A stretch of 12,306 bases of DNA from CAZWCX01 sp964632945 (GTDB lineage: Bacteria; Planctomycetota; MHYJ01; WSZJ01; CAZWCX01), in assembly GCA_964632945.1 (NCBI GenBank), contig CAZWCX010000177.1:1-12306 (forward strand), written 5' to 3'. The position numbers were made by a program, and so were the translations under genes. Below the pieces are notes generated by a model. The model made no database searches and was not told the DNA's origin. It saw nothing but the letters and a program-made list of their open reading frames with translations. This document shows positions 6,901-12,306 of the stretch, one piece after another; the stretch's first letter is position 1; each line of letters opens with the position of its first letter.

Positions 6901-7864
6901 CGTCCAGGACATGGGTCCGATCCCCCGCCTGTTCGGGAGCCATGTACATGGGCGTCCCGACGATCATGCCGGTCTGCGTGAGGCCGGCGGAAGCCATGTC
7001 GCGCGCGAGGCCGAAGTCGGTGATGAGCGCGCGGTCATCGAAGCCGGGGTCGCCGACCGCCGCTTCGGCCACCGACAGCGGCACCGACGTATCCTCCGGC
7101 GATGCGCCCGGCCTCGGTTGCGCCACCGTGGACGCGGTCTCCCGGGCGCGCAGGCGGGTGAATCCGAACGCCGTGGAGCGTCGGTCCCCGCCGCCGTCCC
7201 CGGCCTTGTCGCGACGCCGCCGGGTGGACTTCACGCGCGTGATCAGAACGTTGGCGGGCTTGATGTCGCGATGGAGGATCCCGTTCTCGTGCGCATAGTG
7301 GAGCCCTTCGGCGATCTGTCTTGCGATATCGGCGGCCCGGTCGAAGTCGATGCGCTCGGTCTGGATCACCTGCTTGAGCGTCTTTCCCTCCACGAACTCC
7401 ATCGCCAGGTAGTGGATGCCGTGCTCCTGCCCGACCGCGATCACGGGCACGATGCCGGCGTGGCGCAACCGGCCGCAGGCCTGGGCCTCGCGCTGGAATC
7501 GTCCCAGCGCCTCCGGGTCGGAAGCGATGGCGGGAGCGAGCACCTTGAGGGCGACCGGCCGCCCGAGCCCCTCCTGTTCCGCGAGATAGACGACCCCCAT
7601 GGCCCCACGCCCGAGTTCGCGAATCGGCCGGAACGGACCCAACCGTTCGACACACCCCGACTCGACCGGACGGGGAATCGCGATGGACCCCGCCGGCGCG
7701 GGGCCCGGCCCGACTGCCGGCGGAGGCCCGGCCTCCCCGGAGGCCTCGCCGGGGCCCGGCGGCGGCGCAAAGGGGTGCGAGTGCCCCGCGAGCGTATCGG
7801 CCGCCCTGGGCCCCGTGAGCGGGGCCGGTTGCGGGGCGAATGGCTGCGTCGGAGATTCCGCCAT
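3989..7864 (-). CDS. Ser/Thr kinase - degenerate FGE-like - TPR fusion
   Basis: A 1291-residue membrane-spanning Hanks-type protein kinase. Residues 1-70 are Pro/Ala/Gly-rich linker. The kinase domain (about 76-345) has glycine loop GRGAMG (85-90), Lys107, Glu126, HRDIKPAN (198-205), DFG (283-285) and APE (309-311), so it should be active. An unusual insertion of about 60 residues sits between the HRD loop and DFG. One weak membrane segment follows (about 430-447, SALVAALMLAVLTG), then a helical part, a PEGA-like stretch (about 605-645) and an FGE/SUMF1-like domain (about 653-842: FFIDRFEVTCGQYRRFL, VTTVSWESAMRYAQWTGKRLP, GCYDMVGNVAEWL, GFRC). The active-site cysteine pair of true formylglycine-generating enzymes is absent. 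TPR-like repeats fill about 875-1010 and 1130-1285. ATG 7864 has GGGAG nine bases upstream (7874-7878). The frame is open to 7969, but that 35-residue extension has no Shine-Dalgarno or homology signal. Probably a membrane sensor kinase. Its ligand and targets are unknown. Confidence 0.9.
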   Translation of the reverse strand: MAESPTQPFAPQPAPLTGPRAADTLAGHSHPFAPPPGPGEASGEAGPPPAVGPGPAPAGSIAIPRPVESGCVERLGPFRPIRELGRGAMGVVYLAEQEGLGRPVALKVLAPAIASDPEALGRFQREAQACGRLRHAGIVPVIAVGQEHGIHYLAMEFVEGKTLKQVIQTERIDFDRAADIARQIAEGLHYAHENGILHRDIKPANVLITRVKSTRRRRDKAGDGGGDRRSTAFGFTRLRARETASTVAQPRPGASPEDTSVPLSVAEAAVGDPGFDDRALITDFGLARDMASAGLTQTGMIVGTPMYMAPEQAGDRTHVLDGRTDVYAVGATLYEMVTLRPPFGGDKIETIIAKVLLQDPEPPRRLRPDLPRDLETILLHAMEKDPARRYESALALAEDLERFLRDEPIHARPPGRLDRAVRLVRRHRAMSALVAALMLAVLTGPSGFRAYRRSIVAEQVETGRRIMARAHADTAGIPEVPGTLNRRESEALAQAASLCHDAAESFRAALRFDPESEDARHALADLFGLRLRMLRRSGDRTATRDWAAQAGSFFAVERFREELTGRGSLTLASRTAGAEAWIAPWQDPVDPSVGRRALGPLPIKELPLEPGVYLLLVRAPGHVPALSVLTMGWEEPVTTGARLYPDSPRTADMAYVPDPDGDFFIDRFEVTCGQYRRFLEAEPDPIQRRLHTPLNWPDGRMPEAWDRLPVTTVSWESAMRYAQWTGKRLPGWREWSRAAVATAGIPYPWGSRFIRDHARVREADEPTGPSPVGSHPLDRSLHGCYDMVGNVAEWLDREGAVSRRAFLAGNDFAHSGIRRIDKRGEEVGIHEKFEYVGFRCAMNPPDRADNPQIAGALHLIQATLDGIPAEAAPRLQAEALVREGNRLFVAGRLDETLGLYNEAVMRAPDWAAPRYNRALLFLARRAFELALEDLDRVERAAPDFHSARILRAGIYHFQEQWDPSATALGQVADRVPLNPFLCGLRAFALLGGGRLKAAARDFKRFIVGVERLLDLLRELELEDRLQFSKGASVRRSFNAMLADHMGKALDYRAEEDLEFFLPLDRSVISQLFDRNPDHEAVLRLRLNLLMNADPDLSIRVGVRVGILGQDADSTIARLADRPPGEEDRWVRERITGRGICHAARERWDEARAEFSRVIEQVDPGYAPARIQRAILELDRARSRERAGDRDGAQWSRERALADLDALLEREPGSAEARTYRAVALLRLGRREEALAAIGKAWESDPSAAEVHLRRGEILRALGRVEEAEEAWREAARLQPIFAELVPALAGR

Positions 7865-8037
7865 GGCCGAATACTCCCGGGAAGAAAGGCGACCGGAGCA
7901 CTTTATCAGATGGAGGCGCCCGGAGGCCATCGCCAACCGTCGGCGACACCTACCCGCGCCCACCTTCAATACGGTCGGAAGCGACGCAATTCTTCGACTC
8001 CGAATTCAACCCGACCCGGCGCCGCCCGCGCCGGGCA

Positions 8038-8065
8038 TTGACGCGGCGCCCCCGGGGAGCATAAT
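8038..8065 (+). promoter_or_regulatory. Strong sigma70-type promoter of the response regulator
   Basis: TTGACG (8038-8043), a 16-bp spacer and CATAAT (8060-8065) match the sigma70 consensus at five of six positions in each hexamer, the best such pair seen in the window. Transcription would start near 8072 and leave about 110 bases of leader before the ATG at 8183. The -10 lies inside the variable part of the first copy of a bipartite repeat. Confidence 0.55.
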
Positions 8066-8131
8066 CTGAATTCCGGGCCAGCGCGTCAGGCCGGCCGGCC
8101 AACGCCCCCCGGGGAGTTCGTCCGGAATTCC
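8049..8131 (+). repeat. Twice-repeated bipartite element at the regulator promoter
   Basis: The sequence CCCCCGGGGAG, eight variable bases, then GAATTCC occurs at 8049-8074 and again at 8106-8131, exactly 57 bp apart and with identical internal spacing. Both halves contain a palindromic core (CCCCGGGG and GAATTC). Flanking bases do not match, so this is not a longer tandem duplication. Copy one overlaps the -10 of the regulator promoter and copy two lies in its leader. Operator function is inferred only. Confidence 0.5.
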
Positions 8132-8182
8132 CCGGGATCCCGTTCGCGTGGACGGGCCCCGGTCCGGACGTGGGCCGCCGCG

Positions 8183-8629
8183 ATGGGCGTTTTTCCATCC
8201 CTTTGGCGCGTCTGGGCGATCGACGATTCCCTGGACAATCTGCGCATGATCGAGGCGTCTCTCTTCCCGATCGGAGCCCCCTTCCTGATCCTCGAACCGT
8301 TCGAGGACGCAGCCGTCGCCTTGAATGAGTTCGAGCGTCGACACTCCGAGGGGGGGGCGACCCCGGACATCATCCTGATGGACTACTTTCTGGGCGGAGT
8401 CTACGGATCCGCGGTCACGGAGCAGATTCGCGCCCTCCACGCCCCCCAGGCCGGGCCGATCATCATCGGTCACTCCAGCCTCGCGGAGGCCAGCGAGGCG
8501 ATCGTGCGCGCGGGAGGCGACTTCATCCTCCCCAAGCGTCCCGGGCAGCCGTTTTCTGCTCCCCTGCGCGCGGCCCTCGGCTCGGCCGCAAATCTCGAGA
8601 GCATGATCCGCACGCGCCGGCACCCCTGA
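8183..8629 (+). CDS. Single-domain CheY-like response regulator
   Basis: A 148-residue stand-alone receiver domain with no output domain. The acidic pair is Asp14-Asp15 (WAIDDSLDN), the phospho-acceptor Asp67 (DIILMDYFLGG), the switch hydroxyl Ser98 or Ser99 (IIIGHSS) and the conserved Lys118 (FILPKRPG). Spacings agree with CheY within a few residues, so it should be phosphorylatable. It ends about 25 residues after the core, in a basic tail (MIRTRRHP). Such proteins act by protein-protein contact. No histidine kinase is in the window. The ATG at 8183 has no recognisable Shine-Dalgarno; no better in-frame start was found close by. A run of eight G at 8350-8357 lies in the coding sequence and is a spot where sequencing errors could shift the frame, but the reading frame is intact. 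Flanked by two Ser/Thr kinases on the opposite strand; a functional link is possible but unproven. Confidence 0.85.
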   Translation: MGVFPSLWRVWAIDDSLDNLRMIEASLFPIGAPFLILEPFEDAAVALNEFERRHSEGGATPDIILMDYFLGGVYGSAVTEQIRALHAPQAGPIIIGHSSLAEASEAIVRAGGDFILPKRPGQPFSAPLRAALGSAANLESMIRTRRHP

Positions 8630-8630
8630 A

Positions 8631-8658
8631 CGGCGGCGGGCCCCGGAACCCCGCGCCG
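8631..8658. terminator. Possible hairpin between convergent regulator and kinase
   Basis: CGGCGGCGGG (8631-8640) can pair with CCCGCGCCG (8650-8658) in a stem of nine base pairs with one bulged G and a nine-base loop. It starts directly after the regulator stop (8627-8629) and before the second kinase stop (8678-8680). It has no T-tract, so at most it is a factor-assisted or bidirectional end point. In such GC-rich DNA, stems of this length also arise by chance. Confidence 0.3.
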
Positions 8659-8677
8659 GCTACGCGCAGCGCCGAAG

Positions 8678-11600
8678 TCACTTCGCGGGGGACGGAAGAA
8701 GCCCCACCCAGTCCGGTTCGCCGTGCAGGGGCTGCAGATCGGCATCCGCGGCCAGGTGGTTCGGATCGATCCCGCCCAAATCCAGAGAGCGACGCAACTG
8801 GTCCATGGCCTGCCGGCGCAGGCCGGCGGCCTCGTCCGGAGGAATGGGTCGCGCGAGAAACCCGGGCCCGTCCCGGCCGGCGGACGCGAGCGAGAGGACG
8901 CACGCCAGGTTGTAGTGCGCCGCAGCGATCCGTTCCGCGAACCCCGGATCCGCCCGGACCTTGGCGCGTTCTTCCGCCGGGCCGATCAAATGCGCGAGCG
9001 CCTGTTCCAGCGGACGCCGGGCGGCGCCGTACCGTCCCACCTGCACGCAGGTCTCGCCGATGACGAGCAGAGCCTCCCACGGCTCCCGCGGCTCCGAGAC
9101 GGCGAGGAGGCGCGCGCTCGACAGCATGGCCCGGGCCTCCGGGTGGCGCGGATTCGTCGCGAGCACAGCCTCGAAGTCCTCGGCCGCCTGGGCGTAGAGG
9201 GCCCGGGCGTCCTCCCGGCGCGACTCCCTCCATCGCGCCCGACCGACGCGAGCGACCCCGCGCAGGAACAACGATCCGGAAAGGGAGGGATTCAGGCGGA
9301 TCGCCTCTCCGAGGTCCTGCTCGGCCGCCGCCAGCGACGCTTCGCCGGTCTCCCCGCGGGCCTGTCGGTAGAGGGAGTGATTGAGCCACATCCCGCCCCG
9401 CGTCGCCCACACTTGGGCCATCCGGGGGGTCACCTCCAGGGCGCGATCGCAGGCTTCGCGGGCGCGTTCGTACGTCCCCGACGGATCCAGGCCCCTGCGC
9501 TCCAGCGTGGACGCGAGATTCACCAGCACCCCGGTACGGAGCACGAGCGCCTTGGCCCCCTTCGGCCGGAGCTTCAGCACATGTTCGATGTCCGCCAGGG
9601 CGGCCTCGTTCTCGGCGACCGCATCCAGGTCGCGGCTCCCCATCCAGGCCGCGCGATTGGCGTGCGTGGAACCCCGGGCGATCCAGTGCTCCACCTGCCC
9701 GGGATCGAGCTCGATCGCGCGCCGGAACGCGTGCAGCGAACGCTCGAACGAGTCCGTCGGATCCCGCTGGGTCGCGATCCGGGCCACGGCCCACATCCCG
9801 TATCCGGTTCCCAGCGCCCGCCAGGCCTCGCCGTCCACCGGTTCCGCGACCACGCCCCGCTCCAGGTCCGCAACCGCGGTTTCCAATTCCTGTTCCACGT
9901 CGATGCCGCGGTTGCGGCGCCAGGTTCCCCAGTGAACCCGGGTGATCCCCCGCATCTGCCAGGTCGAGGCAGGCACGGCCGGACCGGCGAGCAGGGCGTC
10001 GAACTCTTCGATCGCCGCCCGGTAGAGCGTCTCGGGATCCTCCCCGCGATCGGCCAGGTGAAGTCCGTAGCTCTCCATCGCCATGGCGCGCTGCAGGCGC
10101 GCATCCGACGCCTCGCCCGCGCCTTGGCCAGCCCGCCCGAGGTCCGCGATGGCTCGCCGATAGTCGTCGTCGGCCGGTTCAGCCCGCATGCGCTTCTCGA
10201 CCGCGCACGAATAGTACGCCATGCCGCGGGAGTACCAGGTCAGGGGGTCCTCCGGCGCGAGCGCCGTCGCATGGTCGAGGTCCGCGACGGCGGCCGCGAA
10301 GAGCGGAGCCGCTTCGATGTCGCTGCCGGCCCGGTCCCAGGCGAGTGAAACTCGGGCGGAGGCGCGGTTGAGCCAGTGCATGAGATACCCCCGGTCGACC
10401 GTAATCCCCTTTCCGGCGATCTCCTCCGCTTCCGCGTATCGTCTCGCCCGGTAGGCGATGCGCCACAGGGCCTCGTACGCCTCTTCGAGCCCGGGATCGA
10501 GTTTCAAGGCCGCTTCCAGGGAGGCGCGGGCCGCCTCGATCGACGTCGGATCCAGGCCCGGAAGGAGGCCGCGCGCGCAGGCGCGCTTGGCCTCCCCCAC
10601 GCGCAGGAGGGCGACCGGATGTTCGCGCCAGGCGGGATCGCCGTCCAGGGCCGCTTCGAGGCGCCGCACCATTTCCAGGGTCGCCTCCTTCCGCTGGAGG
10701 AGCGCGGGGAACCCCGCTTCCAGAGCCTCGAGGGTGGGCTCCCGGACCGCGGCGACGGAAATCTCGATGCGATCGGACTGCGCCAACCGACTGCCGCGAC
10801 GCGCGAGGTCGCTCCCCCGCGCATGCAGGAAGGCGTCTTGGTACATTCGGGCGCACAGGACCGCGCGCTCGTACAGGCTGGGCGCGAAGTCCGGCTGGCG
10901 CTTCAAGGCCTCTTCCTGGAGGGCATCGGCGGTCTCCCACTCCCGCAAGGCCCGGGCCATGCGGCCCCGGTGATAGTAGGGCTCCGCCAATTCGGGCGCC
11001 TCGCGCGTCGCTTCGGAAAACGCGCGCTCCATGGCGACGCGGAAGGTGTCGGTCTTGTCCACGATCCCGTGGCGTCGAAGTTCCAGGGCGCCGGCGAGGG
11101 CGAGTTCCGCGACGTTGCGGACCTGCACGAGGAGGGCCAGCCGGCGGTTCTCGGCGAGCGCCTGGGCCCGCTCGGCGGCGCCGCGGGCCTCGTCGGCCGC
11201 AGCCAGCGCTCGCGCGTGCGCCGCCTGTTCCTGAACGGCGATGACGCTGCCGGCCAGCAGCGCTCCCGCGGCCACCGCGAGTCCAGCGGCCAGGCCGCGG
11301 TTGCGCCGCATCCACCGCCAGGCCCGTTCCGCCCGCGTGGAGGGCCGCGCCCGGATCCCTTCCCCCGCAAGGTAGCGCCGGATGTCTGCCGCCAGTTCGC
11401 GCGCGTCCGGATACCGCCGCGCCGGTTCGCGTTCCATGGCACGCAGGACGATGGTCTCGATGTCGCGATGCAGCTCCGGCCGCACCGCCCGCGGGGGGGA
11501 CGGTTCCGTCGCGACTTTCCGGAACAGCACCTCCATGGGTGAACTGCCCGTATAGGGCAGCCGCCCGGTCACGAGTTCGTACAGGATCGATCCCAGGGCG

Positions 11601-12306
11601 TACACATCGCACCGGGGGTCCACCTCGCGCGGCTCCCCTTCGGCCTGTTCCGGCGCCATGTAGGCGGGCGTGCCGAGCACCTGGCCGATGCGGGTCAGCC
11701 GGGAGGAATCCAGATCCGTGACCAGGCGGGCGAGTCCGAAGTCGGAAACCTTCACGCGCCCCGCGGCGTCCAGGAGGAGGTTGGCGGGCTTCAGGTCCCG
11801 GTGCACGATCCCGTGCTCGTGCGCGTGGGCGACGCCGTCGGCGGCTTCCGCGACCAGGCGCAGGGCCTCGGCCGGCGGCAGGCGCCCCGCCCGCGCCGCG
11901 TGCTGGGAGACGCTTCCTCCGGCCAGGGGTTCCATCGCCAGGAAGTGGCAGTCCCCGGCCCGACCGACTTCGTACAGGGCCACGACGTGCGGATGCGCGA
12001 GCGTGGCGGCGGACCGGGCCTCACGCAGGAACCGCTCCAGCGCCTCGACGTCCGCGGCCGCGGAGGGGTGAAGCACTTTCAGGGCCACCTCGCGCCGCAG
12101 GTCCGGGTCGCGCGCGAGGTAAACGACTCCGGTCGATCCCCGGCCGAGTTCCCGGAGCGTGACATATCGACCGATCCGCTCCCCTGCGAAGCCCTCCCCC
12201 CGGGACTCCGCGACCGGAAGCGACGCGGCTGCCGCATCGCCGCTCGGCAGCGTTTCCTGCGCTCCGCCGGTGGAAGTATCCCGGGATCGATCTTCGCCGG
12301 AGCGAG
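8678..12306 (-). CDS. Ser/Thr kinase with long TPR tail (5' end off window)
   Basis: A Hanks-type kinase of at least 1208 residues; its start lies beyond the right edge. The frame stays open to 12304, and no ATG, GTG or TTG codon occurs in the frame between 12089 and the edge. Counting from the first complete codon at 12304: acidic/Gly/Ala-rich linker (1-42), glycine loop GRGSTG (54-59), Lys76, Glu95, HRDLKPAN (168-175), DFG (188-190), APE (217-219). Catalytic residues are intact and, unlike in its neighbour, the HRD-DFG spacing is normal. A conserved post-kinase linker leads to a clear membrane segment (about 337-357, GLAAGLAVAAGALLAGSVIAV). Next come an Ala/Glu-rich coiled-coil-like stretch (about 360-395) and some 800 residues of irregular TPR-like helical repeats. 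No FGE-like domain. The C-terminus (LHGEPDWVGLLPSPAK) is typical of the end of a planctomycete kinase TPR tail. Likely a receptor-type kinase with a repeat scaffold on the far side of the membrane. Ligand unknown. Confidence 0.9.
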   Translation of the reverse strand, partial: RSGEDRSRDTSTGGAQETLPSGDAAAASLPVAESRGEGFAGERIGRYVTLRELGRGSTGVVYLARDPDLRREVALKVLHPSAAADVEALERFLREARSAATLAHPHVVALYEVGRAGDCHFLAMEPLAGGSVSQHAARAGRLPPAEALRLVAEAADGVAHAHEHGIVHRDLKPANLLLDAAGRVKVSDFGLARLVTDLDSSRLTRIGQVLGTPAYMAPEQAEGEPREVDPRCDVYALGSILYELVTGRLPYTGSSPMEVLFRKVATEPSPPRAVRPELHRDIETIVLRAMEREPARRYPDARELAADIRRYLAGEGIRARPSTRAERAWRWMRRNRGLAAGLAVAAGALLAGSVIAVQEQAAHARALAAADEARGAAERAQALAENRRLALLVQVRNVAELALAGALELRRHGIVDKTDTFRVAMERAFSEATREAPELAEPYYHRGRMARALREWETADALQEEALKRQPDFAPSLYERAVLCARMYQDAFLHARGSDLARRGSRLAQSDRIEISVAAVREPTLEALEAGFPALLQRKEATLEMVRRLEAALDGDPAWREHPVALLRVGEAKRACARGLLPGLDPTSIEAARASLEAALKLDPGLEEAYEALWRIAYRARRYAEAEEIAGKGITVDRGYLMHWLNRASARVSLAWDRAGSDIEAAPLFAAAVADLDHATALAPEDPLTWYSRGMAYYSCAVEKRMRAEPADDDYRRAIADLGRAGQGAGEASDARLQRAMAMESYGLHLADRGEDPETLYRAAIEEFDALLAGPAVPASTWQMRGITRVHWGTWRRNRGIDVEQELETAVADLERGVVAEPVDGEAWRALGTGYGMWAVARIATQRDPTDSFERSLHAFRRAIELDPGQVEHWIARGSTHANRAAWMGSRDLDAVAENEAALADIEHVLKLRPKGAKALVLRTGVLVNLASTLERRGLDPSGTYERAREACDRALEVTPRMAQVWATRGGMWLNHSLYRQARGETGEASLAAAEQDLGEAIRLNPSLSGSLFLRGVARVGRARWRESRREDARALYAQAAEDFEAVLATNPRHPEARAMLSSARLLAVSEPREPWEALLVIGETCVQVGRYGAARRPLEQALAHLIGPAEERAKVRADPGFAERIAAAHYNLACVLSLASAGRDGPGFLARPIPPDEAAGLRRQAMDQLRRSLDLGGIDPNHLAADADLQPLHGEPDWVGLLPSPAK

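Larger units (their letters stand above)
7865..8182. other. Divergent intergenic region, kinase / response regulator
   Basis: 318 bp between divergent genes. It is less GC-rich at 7970-8010 and holds a strong plus-strand promoter at 8038-8065, the two copies of a bipartite repeat (8049-8074 and 8106-8131) and the kinase ribosome site at 7874-7878. I found no convincing minus-strand -35/-10 pair for the kinase; the best -10-like hexamers (GATAAA near 7901, TATTGA near 7966) lack a partner. Confidence 0.6.

Noticed and set aside
7865..7969. 35-residue upstream extension of the first kinase
   Set aside because: No ribosome site precedes ATG 7969, while ATG 7864 has GGGAG at nine bases and begins the usual disordered N-terminus. 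It cannot be fully excluded.
8350..8357. Run of eight G as a programmed frameshift site in the regulator
   Set aside because: The receiver motifs before (Asp14/15) and after (Asp67, Ser98, Lys118) are all in one frame, so no frameshift is needed.
8723..10348. 541-residue plus-strand open frame over the second kinase
   Set aside because: Antisense shadow with no recognisable motif; the minus strand encodes the continuous TPR tail.

Overview
The window is strongly GC-rich and carries seven protein genes, one of which runs off the right edge. Two very large serine/threonine kinases share the layout kinase domain, conserved post-kinase linker (E(K/R)xPARRY ... ARP ... R(A/W)xRR), one membrane segment, long TPR tail. 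This layout, and the fusion of one kinase to a formylglycine-generating-enzyme-like fold, is typical of Planctomycetota, so an uncultivated planctomycete or a related GC-rich lineage is the best guess. This is inference from gene content only. I see no rRNA, tRNA, CRISPR array, transposase or other sign of mobile DNA.

Left part (59-1968, minus strand): a likely two-gene operon. A secreted or membrane-anchored lysophospholipase-like alpha/beta hydrolase comes first, followed by a small DUF697-like membrane protein with a good Shine-Dalgarno. A plausible sigma70 promoter (-35 at 2041-2046, -10 at 2018-2023) drives it, with a 12-bp palindrome filling most of the spacer.

Centre left (2320-3949, plus strand): a DUF47/PhoU-like accessory protein and a PiT-type inorganic phosphate transporter. 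They overlap by 8 bases and form the classic low-affinity phosphate uptake pair.

Right part (3989-12306): a 1291-residue kinase on the minus strand, a single-domain CheY-like response regulator on the plus strand, and a second, 5'-truncated kinase on the minus strand. The regulator diverges from the first kinase and converges on the second. Its upstream region has the best promoter in the window (TTGACG, 16 bp, CATAAT), overlapped by the first copy of a twice-repeated bipartite sequence.

Working together: the phosphate pair is self-contained. The two kinases and the orphan receiver form a candidate signalling cluster with no histidine kinase in view; functional coupling between them is a hypothesis. 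The most notable features are the FGE-like domain that has lost the active-site cysteines, a roughly 60-residue insertion inside the same kinase's catalytic domain, and the repeated element at the regulator promoter.
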